Part shown: positions 44,618 through 54,314 of the stretch, in pieces
Layout of the letters: the number at the start of each line of letters is the position of its first letter
Numbering within the stretch: position 1 is the first letter of the stretch
Source of the DNA: Hyphomicrobiales bacterium
GTDB taxonomy: Bacteria; Pseudomonadota; Alphaproteobacteria; Rhizobiales; Devosiaceae
DNA: 64,000 nt
NCBI GenBank assembly: GCA_900470445.1
Contig: UCAU01000006.1
Span: 1 to 64,000 of the forward strand
Direction: 5' to 3'
Position numbers and translations under genes: made by a program
Notes under the pieces: model-generated
What the model saw: the letters and a program-made list of their open reading frames with translations, nothing else
Databases searched by the model: none
What the model was told of the DNA's origin: nothing

Positions 44618-46633
44618 CTAGATATCGAGGTCCGTAACAAAGGCCGCGTTCTCCTGGATGAAGTCGAACCGCGCCTCCGGCCGATTGCCCATCAGGCGAT
44701 CGACACTGATCTTGGTGGCATCCAGCTCGTCCAAGATTTTGACCTGCAACAGCGTCCGCGACTTGGGGGACATGGTCGTTTCGCGCAGATGCGCATAGGG
44801 CATTTCGCCCAGGCCCTTGAAGCGGGTGATGTCGACCTTGCTCTTGCCGGTGAACTCGGTGGCCATCAGCTCGTCCTTATGCGCGTCGTCGCGGGCATAA
44901 AGCGTCTTGGGACCCTGGCTGATGCGGTAAAGCGGCGGCAATGCGAGGAACAAATGCCCCCCATCGATGAGCTTGGGCATTTCCTGGAAGAAGAAGGTCA
45001 TCAATAGCGATGCAATATGGGCGCCGTCCACGTCAGCATCGGTCATGATGATGATCTTGTCGTAGCGCAGGTCATCCTCGCGATAGCGATCGCGCGTGCC
45101 GCAGCCCAGGGCCTGGATCATGTCGGCGATCAGCTGGCTGGCCGCCATCTTTTCGCGGCTGGCGCCGGCGACGTTGAGAATCTTGCCGCGCAGCGGCAGC
45201 ACGGCCTGGCTGGCACGGTTGCGCGCCTGCTTGGCAGAGCCACCGGCCGAGTCACCTTCGACGATGAAGAGTTCGGCACCCTGCGCCGCGCCCTGGGTGC
45301 AATCGGCCAGCTTGCCCGGCAACCGCAATTTGCGGGTGGCACTGGCGCGGTCGATTTCTTTTTCCTTGCGGCGGCGCAGGCGTTCTTCGGCCCGCTCAAC
45401 CGCCCAATCCATCAGCTTGCCGGCCTGATTGGGCGAGGCGGCGAGCCAATGATCGAACGCATCGCGCAAAGCCGTATCGACAATGCGCGTTGCCTCGCCC
45501 GAGGCCAGCTTGTCCTTGGTCTGGCCGACAAATTCGGGCTCGCGCACGAACACCGAGAGCATGGCGCTGCAGTGGGCAAACACGTCTTCCGCTGTCAGGA
45601 TGGCGGCGGCCTTGTTCTTGGTCAGCTCGGCATAGTTCTTGAGGCCACGCAGCACGGCGGTGCGCAGGCCGGTCTCATGCGTGCCGCCATCGGGGGTCGG
45701 CACGGTATTGCAATAGGAAGACACGCCGCCATCGCCCAGGGTCCAGGCGATTGCCCATTCCACCGCGCCATGCGAGCCGGCCTTGCCGGTGCTGCCCGAG
45801 AAAATGTCGTCGACAATGCGGGTTTCGCCCTCGATCCGCGCGGTCATGAAGTCGCGCAGCCCGTCGGGATAGTGGAACACCGCCTTGGTCGGCGCTTCCT
45901 CGGTAGCCAGGCTCTCGTCGCAACTCCAGCGCAGCTCGACGCCGCCGAACAGATAGGCCTTGGCGCGCGTCATCTTGAACAGGCGGGCGGCCGAGAACTT
46001 GGCAGCCTCACCAAAGATCTGAGGATCGGGATGGAAACGCGTGGTGGTGCCGCGGCGATTGTTGACGCGGCCGAGCGCCACGATATCGCCCTGCGGAATG
46101 CCGCGCGAGAAGGTCATGCGGTAAAGCTGCTGCTCGCGCGCGACTTCCACCACCATGTCGTCCGACAGCGCATTGACCACCGAAACGCCCACGCCATGCA
46201 GGCCGCCCGAGGTTTCGTAAGCCTTGGAATCGAACTTGCCGCCGGCATGCAGGACGGTGTGGACGATTTCCAGCGTGGAGCGGGTGGGGAATTTGGGGTG
46301 TTTTTCGACCGGGATGCCGCGGCCATTGTCGGAGACGGTGATGTAGCCGTCTTCGCCGAAATGCACTTCGATACGGCTGGCGTGGCCGGCAATGGCCTCG
46401 TCCATCGAATTGTCGATGACTTCGGCAAACAGGTGATGCAGTGCATTGATATCGGTGCCCCCGATATACATGCCCGGCCGGCGGCGGACCGGCTCAAGTC
46501 CTTCCAGAACCTCGATATCGGCGGCCGAATAGCTTCCCGCTACCGCTGGAGCGGCGGGCTTGGGCGCCTCGGTTTTTACGCGTGGGCGTTCGGGTTCGAT
46601 GGGGCCGCCGAAAAGGTCGTCTGCCTGGGACAA
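44618..46633 (-). CDS. parE: DNA topoisomerase IV subunit B
   Basis: ParE is the ATPase subunit of topoisomerase IV, which unlinks daughter chromosomes. The 671-aa protein starts MSQADDLFGGPIEPERPRV with a short acidic, proline-rich leader. GHKL ATPase motifs are EVIDNSMDEAIAGHA, VSDNGRGIPVEKHP and GGLHGVGVSVVNALSD. The Toprim domain has FIVEGDSAGGSAKQARNR and IIMTDADVDGAHIASLLM. Size and the lack of the long GyrB insertion fit ParE. parC is not adjacent. Confidence 0.95.
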   Translation of the reverse strand: MSQADDLFGGPIEPERPRVKTEAPKPAAPAVAGSYSAADIEVLEGLEPVRRRPGMYIGGTDINALHHLFAEVIDNSMDEAIAGHASRIEVHFGEDGYITVSDNGRGIPVEKHPKFPTRSTLEIVHTVLHAGGKFDSKAYETSGGLHGVGVSVVNALSDDMVVEVAREQQLYRMTFSRGIPQGDIVALGRVNNRRGTTTRFHPDPQIFGEAAKFSAARLFKMTRAKAYLFGGVELRWSCDESLATEEAPTKAVFHYPDGLRDFMTARIEGETRIVDDIFSGSTGKAGSHGAVEWAIAWTLGDGGVSSYCNTVPTPDGGTHETGLRTAVLRGLKNYAELTKNKAAAILTAEDVFAHCSAMLSVFVREPEFVGQTKDKLASGEATRIVDTALRDAFDHWLAASPNQAGKLMDWAVERAEERLRRRKEKEIDRASATRKLRLPGKLADCTQGAAQGAELFIVEGDSAGGSAKQARNRASQAVLPLRGKILNVAGASREKMAASQLIADMIQALGCGTRDRYREDDLRYDKIIIMTDADVDGAHIASLLMTFFFQEMPKLIDGGHLFLALPPLYRISQGPKTLYARDDAHKDELMATEFTGKSKVDITRFKGLGEMPYAHLRETTMSPKSRTLLQVKILDELDATKISVDRLMGNRPEARFDFIQENAAFVTDLDI

Positions 46634-46831
46634 TGCACTATCCGTATTAGAGCCCGAATCGGGCGATTCCGCCTTTTAACATATCTGATCCCAAGCGCAC
46701 GCTGGTGCCCGATCGGCGGCTGCGCCTTGGAATTTCCACATATCTGAACGAATTATGAGCGGGCAGTTCGGTGCTGGTTCAGCATGCGTCCGCTATGCGG
46801 CAAGCTGATGTATCGCAGCCGGGAGATGGCC

Positions 46832-47158
46832 ATGCGCAAGATCGGGTTAGCCCTGGTTTCTGTCTTATTGATGATCGGGGGAATGAGCGGCGCCGCGACA
46901 GCGCAGCCCTCGTTTGGCTTCGGCTTCCACTTCGGCGATGAACGGGAAGATTTCTTCCATGGCCGGGTGATCTGCCAGACGGACCGGCAGATCCGCAACA
47001 CGATTGCTGCCGCTGGCTATACCGATATCTCGCTGAATGTGCCCAATGACGGGCTGATCAAGGTGCGAGCCACCCAGGGCGGCTGGGTCTATCAGCTCAA
47101 TTACAACTATTGCCGCGCCTATATCAAAGAACGGATGCGCCTGCGCCCGGCGGGTTGA
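46832..47158 (+). CDS. Small secreted protein of unknown function
   Basis: This 108-aa protein starts at ATG 46832, seven bases after GGGAG. The signal peptide MRKIGLALVSVLLMIGGMSG ends at ATAQP. The mature part begins with SFGFGFHFGDE and carries two cysteines (VICQTD and YNYCRAY), with the pattern RQIRNTIAAAGYTDISLNVP before LIKVRATQGGWVYQLNYN. This is reminiscent of short periplasmic proteins in Rhizobiales that share a PepSY-like alpha-beta unit. It stands alone downstream of the divergent parE gene. Function unknown. Confidence 0.82.
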   Translation: MRKIGLALVSVLLMIGGMSGAATAQPSFGFGFHFGDEREDFFHGRVICQTDRQIRNTIAAAGYTDISLNVPNDGLIKVRATQGGWVYQLNYNYCRAYIKERMRLRPAG

Positions 47159-47287
47159 GCAGCATATCGGCACAAAACCGTCCCAAGATCGGGCGCCGTA
47201 TTTACGTTCCGTTTGCTTCTTGAAAGCACTTTCTTAAACGCCAGCTGCTAAAACAGTGGACATACGGTTTTTGTCTGGAGTTGCCGT

Positions 47288-47455
47288 ATGCGAGCCGATT
47301 GGGATCGTCGTTCTGCGTATCAAGCGAACCCTGCTGGCTCATTTCTCGGTGTTTGGCCGCATGCCGGATCAGGTATTGCGTACCGGCTGGCCAAGCTGTC
47401 CGTCCCGCGTTTTGGGGCGCTGACTATAGTTTCTGCCTTGTTCTATCTCATCTGA
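47288..47455 (+). CDS. Putative 55-aa small protein
   Basis: ATG at 47288 is preceded by TGGAGT at seven-base spacing and opens 55 codons, starting MRADWDRRSAYQANP and ending FGALTIVSALFYLI. The N-terminal half is charged and the C-terminal 15 residues form a hydrophobic tail, as in small tail-anchored membrane proteins. It is followed immediately by a perfect 10-bp hairpin (47457-47482). No family is recognised; the evidence is the ribosome-binding site, the amphipathic layout and the terminator-like hairpin. Confidence 0.5.
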   Translation: MRADWDRRSAYQANPAGSFLGVWPHAGSGIAYRLAKLSVPRFGALTIVSALFYLI

Positions 47456-47456
47456 C

Positions 47457-47482
47457 CGCCGCGAATTGATTTTCGCGGCGGC
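47457..47482 (+). terminator. Hairpin after the 55-aa ORF
   Basis: CCGCCGCGAA and TTCGCGGCGG make a perfect 10-bp stem around TTGATT, directly after the stop codon. The following bases are not T-rich, so termination strength is uncertain. Confidence 0.5.
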
Positions 47483-47531
47483 CGGGGCTATTGCTGCGTC
47501 ATTGATCAACACCAGCACGGAGGAGGGCTGC

Positions 47532-47600
47532 ATGAGATTTTCGTTCGAGCATCGTCAGCGCGGCCCCGTCCAGGCCCTGTGGCACACGCTACAGGGCTGA
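47532..47600 (+). CDS. 22-aa leader ORF upstream of the ABC-F gene
   Basis: ATG at 47532 has a strong GGAGGAGG site at five-to-eight-base spacing and encodes 22 residues beginning MRFSFEHRQRG and ending ALWHTLQG. It ends 129 bp before the ABC-F start. Immediately after the stop, ACCAG (47600-47604) can pair with CTGGT (47608-47612), and the latter can alternatively pair with ACCAGT (47715-47720) just ahead of the ABC-F start. Short leader peptides that stall ribosomes control several ABC-F resistance genes, so regulation is plausible. Coding is inferred from the ribosome-binding site and position alone. Confidence 0.5.
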   Translation: MRFSFEHRQRGPVQALWHTLQG

Positions 47601-47729
47601 CCAGCGACTGGTACTGACACTTCTTCCTGTCTCCCATTCTGGTTTGCCCTTCCAGGCGGCGCATTGATTGCAGCCGCGCAGTGAATGCAAAGGCGCGCGA
47701 ACATACGGCGCCAGACCAGTGAGACGAAA

Positions 47730-49244
<1,515 letters not shown>

Positions 49245-49257
49245 GCGGTTTACCGAA

Positions 49258-49298
49258 GGGGCGGAGGGCAAGGACGCATGCTCATTGCCTTCGCCCCC
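49258..49298 (+). terminator. Hairpin after the ABC-F gene
   Basis: GGGGCG and CGCCCC enclose an inner GGCAA/TTGCC pair with a two- to three-base internal mismatch and a loop around GGACGCATGCTCA. It lacks a clear U-tract. Confidence 0.45.
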
Positions 49299-49407
49299 TC
49301 GTTGCGGCTGAATTGGCGGTCAGCCAAAGCCCTCTTGCACTTTCCTGCGCGCAATGGCTTGCTACCTCCCTGGTAGGGGTCTTCATCAGGCTCCGTGAGG
49401 AGACATC

Positions 49408-50025
49408 ATGATCGATCCCGCAATCATTCTGCCCTACATGCTGGCCTGTCTGCTGTTCTCCATCATTCCGGGCCCCTCCGTGTCGGTGGTCATCGCCAAT
49501 TCGCTGGCCGGTGGTACGAGGGCCGGGCTGTTCACCATTCTTGGCACCGAACTGGGCATGTTCAGCATGGTCTTTATCGTGGCCATTGGCCTCGAAGCGG
49601 TGATGAGCGTCGTCTCCGGCGCCTTTGAAATCATCAAGATTGTCGGCGCCGCCTATCTGATCTGGATCGGCTGGAAAATGTTCCGCTCCTCCGGCCAGCT
49701 CAGCTTTGCCGATGGCGCCCGCCTGCCGGTCGGTCGCTATATCTGGCAGGGCGTGCTGACCAATTGGTCCAATCCCAAAACCCTGCTGTTCCTCAGCGCC
49801 TTCCTACCGCAATTCATCGATGTGAGCCGCCCCGCCTTCAGCCAGATCATGATCCTGGGGCTGATCGCCATGGCTGTCGCCACCGCCAGCGATTGCATCT
49901 ATGCCGTGGCTGCAGGTCGGGCCCGTCACCTGCTGACCGCCGCCCGCGTGCGCCTGGTCAACCGCGTCTCCGGCGCGGTGCTGATGTGCGGCGGTGTGTG
50001 GCTCGCCCTGCAAAAACGCGCCTGA
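49408..50025 (+). CDS. LysE/RhtB family amino-acid exporter
   Basis: This 205-aa inner-membrane exporter has about six transmembrane segments (ACLLFSIIPGPSVSVVIANSLAGG, VFIVAIGLEAV, IVGAAYLIWIGWKMFRS and so on). The PGPS motif near residue 20 and the NPKTLLFLSAFLPQFID segment are LysE-family signatures. Members export basic or neutral amino acids or analogues; the substrate is unknown. A strong GAGGAG site lies before ATG. The GNAT gene overlaps its stop codon by one base (TGATG). Confidence 0.92.
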   Translation: MIDPAIILPYMLACLLFSIIPGPSVSVVIANSLAGGTRAGLFTILGTELGMFSMVFIVAIGLEAVMSVVSGAFEIIKIVGAAYLIWIGWKMFRSSGQLSFADGARLPVGRYIWQGVLTNWSNPKTLLFLSAFLPQFIDVSRPAFSQIMILGLIAMAVATASDCIYAVAAGRARHLLTAARVRLVNRVSGAVLMCGGVWLALQKRA

Positions 50026-50525
50026 TGGCCGGCAACTCGGTAACGATTCAGGACCTGAACGACGCGCCCGAATTCAAACCCATCGTCGCCGACCGAATCT
50101 GGCAGGCATTCTGGCGCCCATACGGCGCCGCGCTCACCGATGTCGAAACGGCCTTGGCCGACGTTCTGGCAGGCGGAGCATTCCCCTTCAGTCTTGTCGC
50201 GTCCGATGGCAAGGGGTTCACCGGCACCGTAACCGCCATCGAATCCGACCTCGACGCTCGCCCGCTGCTGTCGCCCTGGATCGCGGCTCTCTGGGTCGAG
50301 CCGGAAAAGCGCGGCCAGGGGATTGCCGAGGCGCTGGTCAATGCCGCGACGACAAGGCTCTTCGCGCAGGACCACTCGCCCCTCTATCTCTGTGCCAAGC
50401 CGCCTATGCGCGGCTTTTATCAACGGCTCAAGTGGGGCCTGATCGAGCAGGATGTCGGCCCCGACGGGCTCGATGTCTTTACGCTTCACGCGGTTCCGCG
50501 CTTGCATTGGGCCATCGACCCATGA
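50025..50525 (+). CDS. GNAT family N-acetyltransferase
   Basis: This 166-aa acetyltransferase starts at TGATG overlapping the LysE stop, so it is translated in coupling. The acetyl-CoA binding core is PWIAALWVEPEKRGQGIAEALVNAAT (motif A, with R-x-x-G-x-G/A) and the C-terminal MRGFYQRLKWGLIEQDV. The N-terminal QDLNDAPEFKPIVADRIWQAFW is typical of a group of uncharacterised GNATs. Pairing with an exporter suggests modification and export of the same amine-type compound, an inference only. Confidence 0.88.
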   Translation: MAGNSVTIQDLNDAPEFKPIVADRIWQAFWRPYGAALTDVETALADVLAGGAFPFSLVASDGKGFTGTVTAIESDLDARPLLSPWIAALWVEPEKRGQGIAEALVNAATTRLFAQDHSPLYLCAKPPMRGFYQRLKWGLIEQDVGPDGLDVFTLHAVPRLHWAIDP

Positions 50526-50555
50526 CACAAACCGCGCCAAACAGGGGAGGGCCCA

Positions 50556-51050
50556 ATGACCAAGCTCGTCGGATTTTATCCCGGCTCGTTCGATCCTTTG
50601 ACCAATGGGCATCTCGATGTCATCGAGCGCGCCTGCAAGCTGGTCGATACGCTCGTCGTGGCCGTCGGCATCAATGCGGGCAAGAAGACCCCGCTCTTCG
50701 CCCATTCGGACCGGCTTGAAATTCTCGAGCAGGTGCTGGCGCCGGTGGGCAAGCGCACCGATACCGAATTCAAAATCGTCGACTTCTCCGGCCTCATGGT
50801 CAATGCGGCGCGCGAGCACGGCGCCAAGCTGATTATCCGCGGCCTGCGCGACACCACCGATTACAATTATGAAATGCAGATGGTGGGCATGAACGCCCAG
50901 ATGGCGCCCGATCTGCAGACCGTGTTCCTGCCTTCCAGCCCACCCGTGCGGCATATCTCGGCCACATTGGTCCGCCAGATCGCTGAAATGGGCGGCGATA
51001 TCTCCGCCTTTGTCCCGCAAATCGTACTCAAGGCCCTGAAATCCAAATGA
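50556..51050 (+). CDS. coaD: Pantetheine-phosphate adenylyltransferase
   Basis: CoaD (PPAT) makes dephospho-CoA from 4'-phosphopantetheine and ATP. The 164-aa protein starts MTKLVGFYPGSFDPLTNGHLDVIERA, with the nucleotidyltransferase (T/H)xGH motif TNGH. It continues with GKKTPLFAHSDRLEIL, AKLIIRGLRDTTDYNYEMQM and SSPPVRHISATLVRQIAEMGGD. All signature regions are present. The next gene starts inside its final codons (ATGA overlap), a coupling found in many Hyphomicrobiales. Confidence 0.97.
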   Translation: MTKLVGFYPGSFDPLTNGHLDVIERACKLVDTLVVAVGINAGKKTPLFAHSDRLEILEQVLAPVGKRTDTEFKIVDFSGLMVNAAREHGAKLIIRGLRDTTDYNYEMQMVGMNAQMAPDLQTVFLPSSPPVRHISATLVRQIAEMGGDISAFVPQIVLKALKSK

Positions 51051-51598
51051 TCGCCTTCACCCGCCGCTTTGCCCTGGTCGCCGCCGCTGTGCTGGCCGCA
51101 ACCTTCGCCGCTCCCGCCTTCGCCCAGACCGGCACGCCACACCTGATCCTGACGCTGGAAAAGGGCGACGTCGATATCGAGCTGCTGCCCGCGCTGGCCC
51201 CCAAGCATGTCGAGCGCATCGTGACGCTGACCACTGAGGGCTTCTACAATGGCGTGGTCTTCCACCGCGTCATCGACGGCTTCATGGCCCAGACAGGCGA
51301 TCCGACCGGCACCGGCATGGGCGGCTCCGAACTGCCCGATCTGGCTGCCGAATTCACCGACAAGGAAAGCTTCCAGCGCGGCGTGCTCGGCATGGCCCGT
51401 GCGCAGGACCCGAACTCGGCCAATTCGCAGTTCTTCATCACCTATGCCGATGCCAGCTTCCTTGATGGCCAATACACCATCTTCGGCAAGGTTGTGTCCG
51501 GCATGGAATATGTCGATGCGCTGCCCAAGGGCACCGATCAGTCCGGCATGGTCCAGAACCCCGGCAAGATCGTCTCGGCCAAGATCGAATATAAGTAG
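51047..51598 (+). CDS. ppiA: Periplasmic peptidyl-prolyl isomerase (cyclophilin)
   Basis: This 183-aa exported cyclophilin has a signal peptide, MIAFTRRFALVAAAVLAATF, cleaved near FAQTG. The catalytic segments FYNGVVFHRVIDGFMAQTGDPTGTG (Arg and Phe), ANSQFFITYADASFLDGQYTIFGKVVSG are clear. It catalyses proline isomerisation of outer-membrane and secreted proteins. The start overlaps the coaD stop. The 159-aa cyclophilin that follows is a cytosolic paralogue. Confidence 0.94.
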   Translation: MIAFTRRFALVAAAVLAATFAAPAFAQTGTPHLILTLEKGDVDIELLPALAPKHVERIVTLTTEGFYNGVVFHRVIDGFMAQTGDPTGTGMGGSELPDLAAEFTDKESFQRGVLGMARAQDPNSANSQFFITYADASFLDGQYTIFGKVVSGMEYVDALPKGTDQSGMVQNPGKIVSAKIEYK

Positions 51599-51699
51599 GA
51601 CAGCGCGGCGACCCGCTCGGGTTGCGCCAAACGCCAACATTCCTTACATGCGGGGCCAAGGCTTCCGACAAGCCTCCCCCAACACGAAAGTTGCAGAAA

Positions 51700-52179
51700 A
51701 TGGCCGAGATCACCGATCCCGAAAACACCCTCGTCATCGAAACCACCAAGGGCAAGGTGGTCATCGCCATGCGCCCCGATCTGGCGCCCAATCACGTCGC
51801 CCACATCAAGAAGCTGGCACGCGAAGGCTTTTACGATGGCATCGTGTTCCACCGCGTGATCGATGGCTTCATGGCCCAGACCGGCTGCCCGCAGGGCCGT
51901 GGTACCGGTGGTTCGAAGTATCCGGATCTGAAGCAGGAATTCAACGCCGAGCCCCACGTGCGCGGCACCGCCTCGATGGCCCGCGCCCAGAGCCCAGATA
52001 GCGCCAATTCGCAGTTCTTCATCTGCTTCGGCGACACCCCGTTCCTCAACAAGCAGTACACTGTTTGGGGCAAGGTCATCGAAGGCATGGAAAATGTCGA
52101 CCAGATCAAGCGCGGCGAGCCCGTGATCAACCCCGACAAGATGATCTCGGTCAAAGTCGCCGCCGACATCGCTGCTTAA
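51700..52179 (+). CDS. ppiB: Cytoplasmic peptidyl-prolyl isomerase (cyclophilin)
   Basis: This 159-aa cyclophilin lacks a signal peptide. It starts MAEITDPENTLVIETTKGKVV at 51700 and has FYDGIVFHRVIDGFMAQTGCPQGRGTGGS, ANSQFFICFGDTPFLNKQYTVWGKVIEGM. The upstream in-frame extension to 51622 has no family match. It probably arose by duplication of the exported paralogue next door, or the reverse. A terminator hairpin follows at 52188. Confidence 0.94.
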   Translation: MAEITDPENTLVIETTKGKVVIAMRPDLAPNHVAHIKKLAREGFYDGIVFHRVIDGFMAQTGCPQGRGTGGSKYPDLKQEFNAEPHVRGTASMARAQSPDSANSQFFICFGDTPFLNKQYTVWGKVIEGMENVDQIKRGEPVINPDKMISVKVAADIAA

Positions 52180-52187
52180 GCGAAGCT

Positions 52188-52223
52188 TGCGGATGAGGAT
52201 ATTTGGTCCTCATCCGCCTTTCT
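52188..52223 (+). terminator. Hairpin terminator after ppiB
   Basis: GCGGATGAGGA (52189-52199) and TCCTCATCCGC (52207-52217) form an 11-bp stem with a seven-base loop, followed by CTTTCT. Confidence 0.75.
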
Positions 52224-52264
52224 GCGCACTGCCACAGTCTGCACTGAGCCGCACAGCCTGCAAT

Positions 52265-52344
52265 GTCATCCCCGCGGAAGCGGGGACCTCGGTTTTCTCC
52301 CTCCGAATTTGTAAAACAGAGGTTCCCGCTTTCGCGGGAATGAC
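52265..52344. repeat. Palindromic repeat pair (family B)
   Basis: Two GC hairpin arms, CCCCGC-GGAA-GCGGGG and CCCGCT-TTC-GCGGG, lie inverted to each other within outer arms GTCAT and ATGAC. This matches the widespread proteobacterial REP type with cores like CCCGCGAAAGCGGG. It is intergenic, between ppiB and the DMT gene. Confidence 0.8.
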
Positions 52345-52438
52345 ACCGATATTTTTCTGTCCTGCCGCAGTAGACTTCGCCCTCGAGGTTATCGAAGGCC
52401 CATGGCGTGTTTCGCCCACCCAAACCAAGACCCGATAG

Positions 52439-52894
52439 ATGAAAATGGACACTCTCCTCTGGGCGCTGATGGGCGTCATCGCCGGCGCCTGCATTGCCAC
52501 GCAGGCCCCGATCAATGCCCAGCTCGGCAAAAATCTCGGCCTGCCGATCGCGGCGGCCGGCGTGTCCTTCGTCGCCGGGGCCATCATGCTCTGGGCCATC
52601 GCGCTGATTTTCGCCCAAACCAAGGGTATCGCTATCAATTTCGGTGCCCCAGCCCCCTGGACCTTCGTGGCCGGCGGTGTGCTCGGCGCGTTCTATGTAT
52701 TTTCCAATATCATGCTGACGCCCATGATCGGCGCCGCCGCCGTCATGGCCCTCTCGGTCACCGGCCAATTGCTCGCGGGCCTGGCCCTCGACAAGGTCGG
52801 CTTCATGGGCATGGCCGTGCGCGAAATCTCGCTCGGCCGCGTGGCTGGAGCGCTGATGCTGGTTGCCGGTGCGGTGATGATCCGCGCGTTTTAA
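52439..52894 (+). CDS. DMT family transporter (YdcZ/DUF606-like)
   Basis: This 151-aa protein has five predicted transmembrane segments (LLWALMGVIAGACIATQAPINAQLG, AAAGVSFVAGAIMLWAIALIFA, FVAGGVLGAFYVFSNIMLTP, IGAAAVMALSVTGQLLAGLALD, VAGALMLVAGAVMI). The TQAPINAQLGK and PMIGAAAVMAL motifs are typical of DUF606, a five-helix drug/metabolite exporter half. Such proteins often act in pairs; no partner gene is adjacent, so it may form homodimers. Substrate unknown. Confidence 0.9.
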   Translation: MKMDTLLWALMGVIAGACIATQAPINAQLGKNLGLPIAAAGVSFVAGAIMLWAIALIFAQTKGIAINFGAPAPWTFVAGGVLGAFYVFSNIMLTPMIGAAAVMALSVTGQLLAGLALDKVGFMGMAVREISLGRVAGALMLVAGAVMIRAF

Positions 52895-52913
52895 AGCCAC
52901 GAGCTCCCTAGTC

Positions 52914-53003
52914 GACCTCATCCTGAGCCGGTCGAAGGACGAGGCGTGGGACAATGCATCCATTCGCGCGAGCTCGTGGTTCGACAAGCTCACCATGAGG
53001 TCT
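52914..53003. repeat. Two-hairpin palindromic repeat (family A, copy 3)
   Basis: This third copy, between the DMT gene and queA, has arm 1 CATCCTGAGC...GAAGGACGAGG and arm 2 inverted with the TGGT/ACCA stem, the same order as copy 1. Only small loop changes (CCGG for CTTG) separate it from the others. Confidence 0.85.
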
Positions 53004-53040
53004 CTTCAGCAAACACACAAACTCATGCTAGTGAGCCGCC

Positions 53041-54102
53041 ATGCGTGTTTCCGATTTTGACTTCGAGCTGCCCGAGCAGCTAATCGCCCTGCATCCGGCC
53101 GAGCCGCGTGATAGTGCGCGCCTGCTGGTGGTGGACCCCGCCCACGGTCTCAGCGATCGCCATATTCCTGACCTGCTGACGCTGATGCATCCTGGAGATG
53201 TGCTGGTCGTCAATGACACCCGTGTCCTGCCCGCCGAGCTGCGTGGCAGCCGCATTCGGGGCGAAAACCGCGCCTCGGTGTCGTTCAACCTGCATAAGCG
53301 CGTCGACGCTCATACCTGGCGCGCCTTCGCCCGCCCGGCCAAGCGCCTTTCCGTGCTCGACCAGCTCGAACTGGGCAATGGCCAGGCCGATGCGCTCACC
53401 GCCCGCGTCGCCGGCAAGGGCGATACCGGCGAGGTGACGCTCGAATTCGATCTCGGCGGCGCCCAGCTTGACGAGGCCATCAAAGCCCACGGCGCCATGC
53501 CGCTACCGCCCTATATCGGCGCCAAGCGCGGCATCGAGGAACGAGACAAGGTCGATTACCAGACCGTCTATGCCGCCGAAGACGGCGCCGTCGCCGCCCC
53601 CACGGCTGGGCTGCATTTCACTGAAAGCCTGCTCCAGCAATTGAGCGACCACGGCGTCACCATCGAGCGCGTGACGCTGCATGTGGGGGCAGGGACCTTC
53701 CTCCCCATGAAGGCGGACGACACCGACGATCACGTCATGCATGCCGAATGGGGCGAGATCGATTCTGCGACGGTCGAGCGCATTCTGGCCAAAAAAGCCC
53801 TGGGCGGGCGCATCGTCGCCGTCGGCACCACGAGCCTGCGCCTGCTCGAAACCGCCGCCCGCGCCACCGGCACGCTGCGCCCTTTTAGCGGCGACACCGA
53901 TATCTTCATCACCCCCGGCTTCCGCTTTGCCGCCGTGGATGTGCTGATGACCAATTTCCACCTGCCCAAATCCACGCTCTTCATGCTGGTCAGCGCCTTT
54001 GCCGGCATGGACACGATGCGCCGCGCCTATGAGCATGCCATCGCCAACGGATATCGGTTTTATTCGTACGGGGATTCGTCCCTGCTGATCCGGGCGGAAT
54101 AG
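53041..54102 (+). CDS. queA: tRNA preQ1(34) S-adenosylmethionine ribosyltransferase-isomerase
   Basis: QueA transfers the ribosyl part of SAM to preQ1 in tRNA, forming epoxyqueuosine. The 353-aa protein starts [27 protein letters not shown]. Other family segments: [85 protein letters not shown] and the end [13 protein letters not shown]. tgt often follows queA in this group; here a repeat and a beta-lactamase gene follow instead. Confidence 0.96.
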   Translation: MRVSDFDFELPEQLIALHPAEPRDSARLLVVDPAHGLSDRHIPDLLTLMHPGDVLVVNDTRVLPAELRGSRIRGENRASVSFNLHKRVDAHTWRAFARPAKRLSVLDQLELGNGQADALTARVAGKGDTGEVTLEFDLGGAQLDEAIKAHGAMPLPPYIGAKRGIEERDKVDYQTVYAAEDGAVAAPTAGLHFTESLLQQLSDHGVTIERVTLHVGAGTFLPMKADDTDDHVMHAEWGEIDSATVERILAKKALGGRIVAVGTTSLRLLETAARATGTLRPFSGDTDIFITPGFRFAAVDVLMTNFHLPKSTLFMLVSAFAGMDTMRRAYEHAIANGYRFYSYGDSSLLIRAE

Positions 54103-54119
54103 CCAGTATCCGTCCTCCC

Positions 54120-54230
54120 CCACCGTGTCGTCCTGGCGCGGGCCGGATCGATGCCGGTGGCCATCACCACCATCCAGCGCGGGGAAACGGCACAGCATGG
54201 ATTCCGGCATGCGCCGGAATGACATTGTGG
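54120..54230. repeat. Palindromic repeat pair (family C, copy 1)
   Basis: The outer arms CCACCGTG (left) and CATTGTGG (right) enclose two inverted hairpin arms, the right one GGATTCCGGCATGCGCCGGAA. It is similar to the element at 62174-62273. It lies between queA and the beta-lactamase gene and would reach the beta-lactamase leader. Confidence 0.75.
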
Positions 54231-54314
54231 ATGGCAACCATCCGACCCTAAGTCTCTCCACATTGGCGCGGCTTGCTCCCGACGCTCAAATCTGTCCGTC
54301 CGGGAGAAAGTAAA

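Noticed and set aside
44187-44621. 144-codon + frame between helicase and parE
   Set aside because: Arg/Ser/His/Gln-rich, no ribosome-binding site, overlaps the helicase start antisense; it is a shadow in a leader region.
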